64,000 nucleotides of DNA, taken from positions 62,402-126,401 of the forward strand of contig JHUT02000007.1 of the NCBI GenBank assembly GCA_000690595.2. Reading direction: 5' to 3'. This document shows positions 32,564 through 39,356 of the stretch, piece after piece. Position numbers and translations under genes: made by a program. Within the stretch, counting starts at the first letter, position 1, and each line of letters begins with the position of its first letter. This DNA comes from Natrinema mahii (GTDB lineage: Archaea > Halobacteriota > Halobacteria > Halobacteriales > Natrialbaceae). The notes beneath the pieces were generated by a model. It was not told where the DNA came from and made no database searches. It saw only the letters and a list, made by a program, of their open reading frames with translations.

Positions 32564-32590
32564 TGCAACTATGCGAAAATACTAAGAAAC
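32564..32590 (+). promoter_or_regulatory. shared promoter block of the binding-protein genes, copy 3
   Basis: TTGCAACTATGCGAAAATAC followed by TAAGAAAC, ending 22 nt before ATG 32613. It is closest to copy 2 on the left and to copy 1 on the right end (TAAGAAAC), consistent with common descent of all three. Confidence 0.6.
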
Positions 32591-32612
32591 CCAAGGAGAA
32601 ACGCTTGTCAAG

Positions 32613-33953
32613 ATGAATGGGAGCAAGGGCCATGGTACCGAATCGAACGACGCCTCGACGTCGCGTTCTCGGGCGCTCGACCGACGACGACTCTTGAGAG
32701 CGACGGGTGGAGTCGCCGCTGGAGCATCGCTTGCGGGCTGTCTCGGAACGTACGAATCGATCGTCGGCGGAAGCGCTACCGAGGGACCGGTCCGGATCGG
32801 GTTGCTCGCACCCGATCCGGACAGCGATCAGATCGGCCGGTCGATGGAACGCGGGGCGTCGGTCGCGGTCGACGAACTCAACGACAACGACGGAATCGAC
32901 GGGCGTGACGTCGAACTGGTCGTCGGCGACACGAACGGGAGTCCGTCCGAAGCCCGGCGACAGTATCAACGGCTCATCCTCGAGGAGGGCGTGGACGTGA
33001 CGGTCGGCGTCTTCGCCAGCGAGGCGCTGATGAACATCATCGACGACATCGCCGAACAGGAGACGGTGCACCTCACCTCCGGTGCGGCGACGACGGCGGT
33101 GAGCCAACTGGTCAACGAGCAGTACGAGGACTACAAGTACCACTTCCGCGTGGGGCCGAACAACAACCACGACCTCGGCCAGATGCAGGTCGACTTCCTG
33201 AGCGACAAGGCCGACGATATCGGCTGGAACTCCGTCGCCGTCCTCGTCGAGGACTACGACTGGACCGAGGAGCCGTGGAAGGTCTACCAGAATCAGCTCC
33301 CGGACGCGGGCGTCGACGTCGTCATGGAAGAGCAGTATCCGCCCGCCACGGAGGACTTCACGGCGATCTACGACGAGGTCGAGGCTGCCGGGGCGGACGC
33401 GGCGTTCATCACGACGGCTCATACCGGAACCGACGCGCTCTTAGACTGGGTCACGCCCCAACCGCGCCCGTTCGCGTTCGGCGGCATCCACGTGCCGATG
33501 CAACTGCCCTCGTACTACGAGGCGACGAACGAGGCCTGTCGGTTCGGGGTCGGTCAGAGCAGCGCGACGGCACAGAGTGAGCGAACCGACAAGACGCAGC
33601 CGTTCGTGAACGCGTATCAGGACGCCTACGGCGGCTCGAGCCCGGTATACACCGGCTATCACACGTACGACGCGGTCACCCTGTTTGCCGACGCCGTCGA
33701 GAATACGGGGACGTTCGACGCCGACGAACTCGTCTCGTATATCGAAGGCGTCTCCTTTACCGGCAGCAGCGGGACGGTCGAGTTCTACGATCAGGAGCAC
33801 GAGCATACACACGATCTCCGGTACAACAGCTCCGATCCGGACCCGGTCTACTTCCAGTGGCAGGAAAACGAGGACGGCGAGGGATCACAGGAGATCATCT
33901 GGCCGGAGGACCGAGCGACGGCGGAGTATCAGACCCCCACCTGGCTCGCGTAA
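32613..33953 (+). CDS. Tat lipoprotein, branched-chain amino acid/urea-type binding protein, paralogue 3
   Basis: 446 residues with the same design as the two previous genes: Tat motif DRRRLLRAT, lipobox ASLAGC, then VRIGLLAPDPDS, LVVGDTNGSPSEARR, LVNEQYEDYKYHFRVGP and FAFGGIHVPMQL. Most differences from its paralogues fall in the second lobe (for example ATNEACRFGVGQSSATAQ), which may change ligand choice. It is exported by the Tat pathway and lipid-anchored. An oligo-T tract at 33987-33991 follows the stop. Functionally it is most likely one of several ligand receptors for a shared transducer or a transporter encoded elsewhere. Confidence 0.9.
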   Translation: MNGSKGHGTESNDASTSRSRALDRRRLLRATGGVAAGASLAGCLGTYESIVGGSATEGPVRIGLLAPDPDSDQIGRSMERGASVAVDELNDNDGIDGRDVELVVGDTNGSPSEARRQYQRLILEEGVDVTVGVFASEALMNIIDDIAEQETVHLTSGAATTAVSQLVNEQYEDYKYHFRVGPNNNHDLGQMQVDFLSDKADDIGWNSVAVLVEDYDWTEEPWKVYQNQLPDAGVDVVMEEQYPPATEDFTAIYDEVEAAGADAAFITTAHTGTDALLDWVTPQPRPFAFGGIHVPMQLPSYYEATNEACRFGVGQSSATAQSERTDKTQPFVNAYQDAYGGSSPVYTGYHTYDAVTLFADAVENTGTFDADELVSYIEGVSFTGSSGTVEFYDQEHEHTHDLRYNSSDPDPVYFQWQENEDGEGSQEIIWPEDRATAEYQTPTWLA

Positions 33954-33986
33954 GCTTCCGCTCGAGCGAGCGGGGACGACGGCGCG

Positions 33987-33991
33987 TTTTT
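33987..33991 (+). terminator. oligo-T tract after binding protein 3
   Basis: TTTTT, 34 nt after the stop and just before the convergent MFS gene end at 34031. Confidence 0.4.
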
Positions 33992-34030
33992 CGTCGGTCG
34001 ACGGATCCGGGGCCGGGAGCGTCGCGTCGG

Positions 34031-35296
34031 CTACTCGTTCGCCCCGGCGGGACGTTCGGCCCCGGTGAACCGATCGAGGCCGGCGAGCAGCGCCACCGAG
34101 AGGCCGGCCCCGGCGAGGGCGAAGGTCGCGATCACGCCGAAAAACGCCGCCAGCGAGGCCTCGCCGAGGACGAACCCGCCAATGGCGATGCTCGCCGCGC
34201 CGATCCCGAACTCCCCGAGGTAGGTGTAGCCGTAGGACAGTCCCCGGGTGTCCGGCGGCGTGTACACCGCGACGGCGTTCTGGTAGAACGGCTGGATCGC
34301 AAAGAGGAAGAACCCGAACACGCCACAGAGCGCGACGATAGGGAGCAGTCCCAGTCCGGTCACGGGAACGAACGCCAGTGCCAGCGCCGCGAGAACGCCG
34401 AAGATCGCCAGCAGGCCCCGGGCCGGATCGATCCGATCGGTCAGTTTCCCCCCGGCGTACTGGCCGCCCATGCCGACGACCAACAGGCCGACGTAGATGT
34501 AGTCGGCCGGTTCGATCCCCTCGAGGCCGGCGGGGACGCCCAGTCCCTCGATCGCCGGCAGCCCGTGGAGGATCTCCGGGAGGTAGGTGAGCATCCCCCG
34601 GTAGTACAGCCCCTCGACGGCGACGATGGCGAAGATCAACGCGAAGGCGCTGGCGAACAGCGCCCGCGAGTTCGCGAGGAACTCGGATAGCGACAGTGCC
34701 TCGTCGGGGCCGGCGTCGACGTCCTCGGCGACGGCCGCGGTGGGATCGAACTCCGCGGTGAGTCCGTACAGGACCGCGAGGACGCCCGGCACGGCCAGGA
34801 GGGCGGCGACGAGTTGCCACTCGAGGACGATCAGTAGGGTTGCGGCGACGAAGGGGCCGAGCGCGATACCGGTGTTGCCCGCGATGCCGTGCCAGGCGAA
34901 GACGGTGCCACGCTCCTCGACGCCGGTGCTGATCAGCGCGAGGCCGGCGGGGTGATAGACGCTGGCGGCGACGCCCCACAGGACGAGGCCGACGGCGATC
35001 GCGTAGATCGACGTCGCCAGCGAGAGGACAATGAAGGCGACGCTCATCCCGGCCAAACAGGTGACGATGAGTCGCTTCGTGCCGTATCGGTCCGCGAGGA
35101 CGCCGCCGGGCAACGCGCCGAGCCCGAAGGGGGCATAGCCCAACGCGACGACGATCCCGAACAGGCTCACGCCCGCGTCGAACTCGGTCAGCCAGACGAC
35201 CAGAAAGATCGGAATCGAGGTCTCGAACCAGTGAACCAGCGCGTGGCCGGCCATCGTAAACGCCGCGATCGATCGGTCGTTGCCCTCGAGTGCCAT
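34031..35296 (-). CDS. MFS transporter (12-TM, fosmidomycin-resistance-like)
   Basis: 421 residues with 12 hydrophobic segments. The MFS loop 2-3 motif appears as GVLADRYGTKRLIV, and the equivalent second-half loop as GGKLTDRIDPARGLL. The early segment GHALVHWFETSIPIF resembles fosmidomycin-resistance-type exporters. It probably exports or imports a small molecule with H+ or Na+; the substrate is unknown. It starts at ATG 35296 and stands as a single gene, convergent with the third binding protein and on the same strand as the DUF6149-type gene 102 nt upstream. Confidence 0.88.
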   Translation of the reverse strand: MALEGNDRSIAAFTMAGHALVHWFETSIPIFLVVWLTEFDAGVSLFGIVVALGYAPFGLGALPGGVLADRYGTKRLIVTCLAGMSVAFIVLSLATSIYAIAVGLVLWGVAASVYHPAGLALISTGVEERGTVFAWHGIAGNTGIALGPFVAATLLIVLEWQLVAALLAVPGVLAVLYGLTAEFDPTAAVAEDVDAGPDEALSLSEFLANSRALFASAFALIFAIVAVEGLYYRGMLTYLPEILHGLPAIEGLGVPAGLEGIEPADYIYVGLLVVGMGGQYAGGKLTDRIDPARGLLAIFGVLAALALAFVPVTGLGLLPIVALCGVFGFFLFAIQPFYQNAVAVYTPPDTRGLSYGYTYLGEFGIGAASIAIGGFVLGEASLAAFFGVIATFALAGAGLSVALLAGLDRFTGAERPAGANE

Positions 35297-35397
35297 GGTC
35301 GAGCCGTTGCCCGAACCGGAACACTCCGACTACTTAGCCGTGTGGAAACCGGCTGCTGCCGGCCGCGACCCGCGTCAAAACGCTATCGAGTGCCGTG

Positions 35398-35982
35398 TCA
35401 CTCCTCCTCGTAGCCACCGACGGCCTGCGAGACGTCGACGTCTTCGGGTTCCTCCTGGCCGCCCACGACCAGTTCGCCGTCGTCGGTTTCGACGTAGACG
35501 TCGTCGGCGAACCCGCCCTCGGCGTGGGGGTGGTCGGGGTCGTCGAGCAGTTCGGGGGTCGACGGCGCTTCGGGCAGTCCCGCCGGCGGGGCAAACTGGC
35601 CCAGCGGTTCGTCGATGGTCACGTCCCAGCGCTCGAAGAACTCGCCGTAGCGGTCGTAGTGGGCCTCGAGTTCGTCGACGGGAATCTCCATCATCTCGGT
35701 CCAGCCGTGGTTGTAGAAGTCGAAGTTGGCCTGGATGTGGGTGATCTCGCGGGCCTCGGCCTCGGAGTAGCCCTCCTGGAGCGCACGCAGGTAGGTGTCC
35801 ATCGTCGCGTCGAAGAGGGCATCGAGATGCTCTTTCCGTTCCTCGGCGCGGGCCGGGTCGGCCTTGCCGGTGAAGATCTTGGTATGGAGCCGAACCAGCC
35901 CCGAGTTGGCGACCGAGCGAATCCCCGGCGTCTCGAGGGCCTTGCGGTAGGCGAAGTGTTTCGCGTTCTGTCGCAGTTTCAT
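35398..35982 (-). CDS. conserved haloarchaeal protein (DUF6149-like)
   Basis: 194 residues. It is largely helical in the first 150 (MKLRQNAKHFAYRKALETPG, DALFDATMDTYLRALQEGYSEAEAREITHIQANFDFYNHGWTEMM), followed by an acidic tail ending in EEE. The start at ATG 35982 is supported because the in-frame upstream codons are unlike coding sequence. The family is confined to Halobacteria and has no known role; the DUF number is from memory. No membrane segment or signal is visible. Confidence 0.7.
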   Translation of the reverse strand: MKLRQNAKHFAYRKALETPGIRSVANSGLVRLHTKIFTGKADPARAEERKEHLDALFDATMDTYLRALQEGYSEAEAREITHIQANFDFYNHGWTEMMEIPVDELEAHYDRYGEFFERWDVTIDEPLGQFAPPAGLPEAPSTPELLDDPDHPHAEGGFADDVYVETDDGELVVGGQEEPEDVDVSQAVGGYEEE

Positions 35983-36282
35983 GCCCGTCGGTTGGGGGCA
36001 TGTCCTAAAGAACGGTTCGGACAACATTGTTAGGGTCCGGCGATCGACGACCCCGATTCCGACCGGCGGTTCCCCGCGGCGTCGGTCGGCGACGCAGTCT
36101 GCGATCGTCGGCGATGCCAGCAATCGTTGCATGCTCGAGAATTGGTGCCGGATGGCTCGAGATTAGTAAACTCTGGTGAATATATTCGGGGTTCAGTTTA
36201 CGCTCGTAGTGTCAGACACTGTCGTCCGGCAAAATAGACGAGATAGCAACCCACTTTAACCCGGATTACGAACCATCGGGAT
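35983..36282. promoter_or_regulatory. intergenic region with two palindromic operator-like sites and a promoter
   Basis: 300 bp upstream of the FAD oxidoreductase. Visible are an inverted repeat GTAAACT (36166-36172) and AGTTTAC (36195-36201), a compact palindrome AGTGTCAGACACT (36208-36220), and a TATA-like TTTAA (36255-36259) 26 nt before ATG 36283. The two palindromes lie 35-90 nt upstream of the TATA box, where a repressor or activator would be expected to bind. Confidence 0.5.
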
Positions 36283-37521
36283 ATGACTCAGTACGTCATC
36301 ATCGGTGACGGGATCTCGGGCAGTTCGGCCGCCGAGACCCTCCGGGAAGAGGACCCGGACGCGAAGATTACCGTCATCACCGATGAGGGGGAGCCACTGT
36401 ATAACCGGATTCTCATCAAGGAACACGCGAAGGGCAAACTCCCCGAAGCCCCCATCTCGATCCACGACGAGGAGTGGTACGAGGACCGCGACATCGATCT
36501 CTCGCTCAACACCCACGTCACGAGCGTCGACACGGAGGGGAAGGTCGTCCACACCCACGACAGCGGGGAGATCCCCTACGACAAACTGCTCGTGGCGACC
36601 GGCGGGACGCCGACCCAGTTGCCCGTCGAAAACAGCGACGCCGACGGAATCCACCACTTCTGGACCTTCGAGGACGCCCGCGGGATCCGCGACCACGCCG
36701 ACGAGGCCGGCAGGGGCGTTATCGTCGGCGCGGGCCTGCTCGGAATCGACTTCGCCGCGGTCTGTGGCGCACAGGGAATCGAGGCCGACTACCTGATGCG
36801 TGGCGACCGCTGGTGGCGCTACGCCCTCTCGGAAGCGGGTGCCGAGATCATGCACGAGGGCATGCGCGACGTCGGCGTCGAGCCGGTCTTCGACAGCGGC
36901 GTCGACCGCTTCGAGGTCGACGACGACGGCCGCGTCACCGCCGCGGTCGACCCCAACGGCGACCGCTTCGAGTGTGACTTCGCCGGCGTCGCTATCGGCC
37001 TGTCGTTCAACACCGAGTTCCTCCGGGGGGCCGGCATCGAGCAGGACAACGGGATCGTCGTCGACGAGTACATGCAGACCAACGTCGACGACGTCTACGC
37101 GGCCGGCGACCTCACGCAGTTCCACGACGTCCTGCTGGGCGAGCAGGCCCAGAACGGCTCGTGGGGCTCGGCCAAGGAACAGGGTCGGGTCGCGGCGATC
37201 AACATGGCCGCCGACGCCGAGGCGGAGGGCTTCCAGTGGGTCTCGTCGTACTCCATTACGCACTTCGACTTCCCGTTCCTCTCCTTCGGTCACCCGACGC
37301 TCGGCGACGAACACGCCGAGCGCAAGTACAGCGACACGGAGTGGCGACGTATCGCCTTCAAGGACGGCAAGATCGTCGGCGGCGTCCTCATCGGCGACCT
37401 CTCTCCCCAGAGCAAGTTCAAACAGCTGATGCGCGAACAGCGCGTCGTCGCCGATCAGGCCGAGGTCCTCCTCGAGCAATCAGTCGACCTCGACGACCTC
37501 GCCCCCGCACAGGAGCAGTAA
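36283..37521 (+). CDS. FAD-dependent pyridine nucleotide-disulfide-type oxidoreductase (NirB/rubredoxin-reductase-like)
   Basis: 412 residues. The N-terminal FAD site is VIIGDGISGSSAAETL (residues 5-20), the central NAD(P) site is GVIVGAGLLGIDFAAV (about 148-163), and the FAD-closing motif is VDDVYAAGDLTQF (about 270-282). The order and spacing match the pyridine nucleotide-disulfide family closest to nitrite reductase NirB N-terminal and rubredoxin reductase types. There is no CxxxxC redox pair, so it is not a disulfide reductase. The electron acceptor is unknown. A leaderless promoter and two palindromic sites precede it, suggesting regulated expression. Confidence 0.9.
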   Translation: MTQYVIIGDGISGSSAAETLREEDPDAKITVITDEGEPLYNRILIKEHAKGKLPEAPISIHDEEWYEDRDIDLSLNTHVTSVDTEGKVVHTHDSGEIPYDKLLVATGGTPTQLPVENSDADGIHHFWTFEDARGIRDHADEAGRGVIVGAGLLGIDFAAVCGAQGIEADYLMRGDRWWRYALSEAGAEIMHEGMRDVGVEPVFDSGVDRFEVDDDGRVTAAVDPNGDRFECDFAGVAIGLSFNTEFLRGAGIEQDNGIVVDEYMQTNVDDVYAAGDLTQFHDVLLGEQAQNGSWGSAKEQGRVAAINMAADAEAEGFQWVSSYSITHFDFPFLSFGHPTLGDEHAERKYSDTEWRRIAFKDGKIVGGVLIGDLSPQSKFKQLMREQRVVADQAEVLLEQSVDLDDLAPAQEQ

Positions 37522-37635
37522 CCGCTCTTTTCGATCCGTTCGCAGGGTTTTCCGACGAACCGAATCGAGAGACCGCCGTCTCCCCAACGGCGAACTGCGT
37601 CTCCCGTTCGGCGATTTCTCTGCCGGAAGCGGAAC

Positions 37636-37643
37636 GCTTAAGC
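37636..37643 (+). promoter_or_regulatory. TATA-like box (GCTTAAGC) of a small gene
   Basis: An 8-bp palindrome centred about 26 nt before ATG 37666, the position expected for a leaderless haloarchaeal promoter. It supports that start rather than the GTG at 37657. Confidence 0.55.
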
Positions 37644-37665
37644 GAGACGGATACATTTGGTAACA

Positions 37666-37914
37666 ATGAACATGGCGACCAGTGAACTCCAGTCCCGATC
37701 AGTACGCCCCGAGTCCGCTGCTGTGCAACTCGAGCGAGTCCCGTCCGTGCCGGCGGACGCGACAGTCCGTCACGTCGATCAGTTCGAGACGGAGACGCTG
37801 GACGCCGTCTATCACGCCGTCACCGAGGACCGCCCCGTTTCGGCCGCCGAGACCGACCTCGAGCCGGGCGAGGTGATCGTCTTCACGGACTACTACCGCG
37901 TCGAACGGGTGTGA
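37666..37914 (+). CDS. small conserved haloarchaeal protein
   Basis: 82 residues, acidic, single small domain with pattern VRHVDQFETETLDAVYHAVTEDRPVSAAETDLEPGEVIVFTDYYRVERV. No membrane segment and no Cys. Start at ATG 37666; another Met follows two codons later. Family and function are not known to me. It is followed on the same strand by another short gene after 73 nt. Confidence 0.68.
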   Translation: MNMATSELQSRSVRPESAAVQLERVPSVPADATVRHVDQFETETLDAVYHAVTEDRPVSAAETDLEPGEVIVFTDYYRVERV

Positions 37915-37987
37915 GCCGTCGGAGCGTCGTCTCCCTCCCGGGGGCGGTATCGAAGTCGTTTTCCCGCGTGCGCGCTTTCGATGACGC

Positions 37988-38398
37988 ATGAACGGCGACA
38001 GCGACATGACACTGGCGTTCGAACTCGAGGCGCTCAAGGAACTCGCCTCGCCCGAGCGCGTGTTCGAGGACGCCAGAGGGTGGACCGAGTACATCGGCGT
38101 CGTCTCCGAGAAGCCGACCTACGTCGTCACGAACTTCACCCGGAAGAACCGCATCCGTCAGGACTTCTTCTCCGGGCCCCGTGGCAAAGCCGAGAGCCTC
38201 GAAGGCGTCAAAGACCAGTTCGACACCGGGCGCTACGTCTACGTCGGAGCCAGCGAGGAAGACGAGCAGTTGGCCGAGGAGGTCGACTGGGAGTATCTGG
38301 CGGTCGAAGACGCCGCCGACGCAGCCGACTGGATCATCGCCTCGAGCGCCGACGACGAGGACGACGAGGCCGAAGAGGTCCGCGACGACTGGCCCTAG
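37988..38398 (+). CDS. conserved haloarchaeal protein of unknown function
   Basis: 136 residues. The first 110 residues are a compact alpha/beta domain (MTLAFELEALKELASPERVFEDARGW, YIGVVSEKPTYVVTNFTRKNRIRQDFFSGPRGK, FDTGRYVYVGASEED), followed by an acidic tail. The pattern recurs in many haloarchaeal genomes as an uncharacterised family. A second Met at 38006 is a possible start. No catalytic site is apparent. Confidence 0.7.
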   Translation: MNGDSDMTLAFELEALKELASPERVFEDARGWTEYIGVVSEKPTYVVTNFTRKNRIRQDFFSGPRGKAESLEGVKDQFDTGRYVYVGASEEDEQLAEEVDWEYLAVEDAADAADWIIASSADDEDDEAEEVRDDWP

Positions 38399-38819
38399 AA
38401 CGGGTTGGCTTGCCCGTCCGTTTTCGGCGTCATTGTTGGCCCACTCGAACATTCGCGTCGCAATAGTAACGGCCATAGCTTTCGTGAGTCCGCGGAGAAA
38501 GAGCCAGGATGCCTGAACGACACGGGTCGACCGGAGACGTCGTCCTGCCATCGTGGCAACGGGGACCCCCTCGTCCTCCCCAGCCGATTCGTTCGCTCCC
38601 GCGGGTCGCTCACTCATCCCTCGCACAGTGTCGTCGACTGCTCTCGCTTAGCTCACGGTTCCCTGCGGTCACCGCTCGCTTTCCGAGGCCTCACTGCGTT
38701 CGGCCTCGCTACGCTCGAGCAGTCGCCAGTGCGCGCCACAGCAATCAGAAGACGGGGCGGAACGAACACCTCGGGCCCGAGTCGTCGCGCTTAAGCCCGC
38801 TCCGGCCGAACGGCGGGCA
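38399..38819. other. intergenic region with GC-rich repeat-like filler
   Basis: 421 bp. I do not support a gene here: the short minus-strand frames have no family-like features. Between about 38590 and 38730 the sequence is made of short overlapping inverted and direct motifs (for example GAGGCCTCACTGCGTTCGGCCTCGC in pieces), like the low-complexity filler found elsewhere in haloarchaeal chromosomes. TTAAG at 38791-38795 is the probable TATA box of the next gene, 27 nt before ATG 38820. Confidence 0.5.
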
Positions 38820-39356
38820 ATGGCAGGCCCCGGCGCTGCAGGTGCGGACGGCGGCGATCGGCTCGAGTTACCCTGCGGGACACACCTCGACCCCCACGAG
38901 ATCGATCTGGGGATGCGCGAGTACGACTGTCCCTGCGGGGACGGCCACGCGGTCGTCACGGATGTCCACCCGCCTTCTCGGTTCGTTCCCGAATCGCTGG
39001 TGACCGTCCTGCGGGAGACGGTCGACACCGACGACGAGTTCGAGGAGTTCGGCACGCCCCACCTGCTGGGGGTCGTCCTGGAGGAGTTCCCCGAGGCGGT
39101 CGTCGTCCACGACGCCAGCGACGACGGCGCGGTCGGCTATACGCTCGTCTGGGTCACCGACTTCGACGCCCGCCGGCTCCACGAGGTCGTCGTCGAACTC
39201 GTCGTCGAACTCATGGAACACGCGATCAGCCACGCCGACGACGACGCCGCTGTCTCCGAGTTCGAGTCACAGATGCTCGAGTTCGACGTCGAGGCGTTCG
39301 TCGAGCAGTACCGGGCGGAACGGGAGTTCGAGACCGAACACGACCGCGCGTTATAG
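38820..39356 (+). CDS. conserved haloarchaeal protein (DUF5815-like) with Cys/His N-terminus
   Basis: 178 residues. The N-terminal part has LPCGTHLDPHEIDLGMREYDCPCGDGHAVV in segments, giving three Cys and several His that could hold a metal ion. The rest is helical with LHEVVVELVVELMEHAISHADDDA. The family is haloarchaeal and uncharacterised (DUF number from memory). Its TAG stop (39354-39356) abuts the TAA stop of the convergent histidine kinase, so the two coding regions overlap by six bases. Confidence 0.72.
   Translation: MAGPGAAGADGGDRLELPCGTHLDPHEIDLGMREYDCPCGDGHAVVTDVHPPSRFVPESLVTVLRETVDTDDEFEEFGTPHLLGVVLEEFPEAVVVHDASDDGAVGYTLVWVTDFDARRLHEVVVELVVELMEHAISHADDDAAVSEFESQMLEFDVEAFVEQYRAEREFETEHDRAL

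Larger units (their letters stand above)
32002..32612. other. intergenic region with tandem palindromic repeats
   Basis: 611 bp without a gene. It holds two adjacent palindromic repeats (32205-32280 and 32285-32360) and then a GC-rich stretch. From about 32540 an AT-rich zone carries the promoter block of the third binding protein (32564-32590). A short T tract at 32012-32015 is a weak terminator candidate for the second gene. Confidence 0.6.

Noticed and set aside
38395-38626. Short minus-strand frames in the gap between 38398 and 38820
   Set aside because: Two overlapping frames are open, but neither has a plausible promoter or ribosome-binding site, family-like sequence, or separation from the gene ending at 38398.
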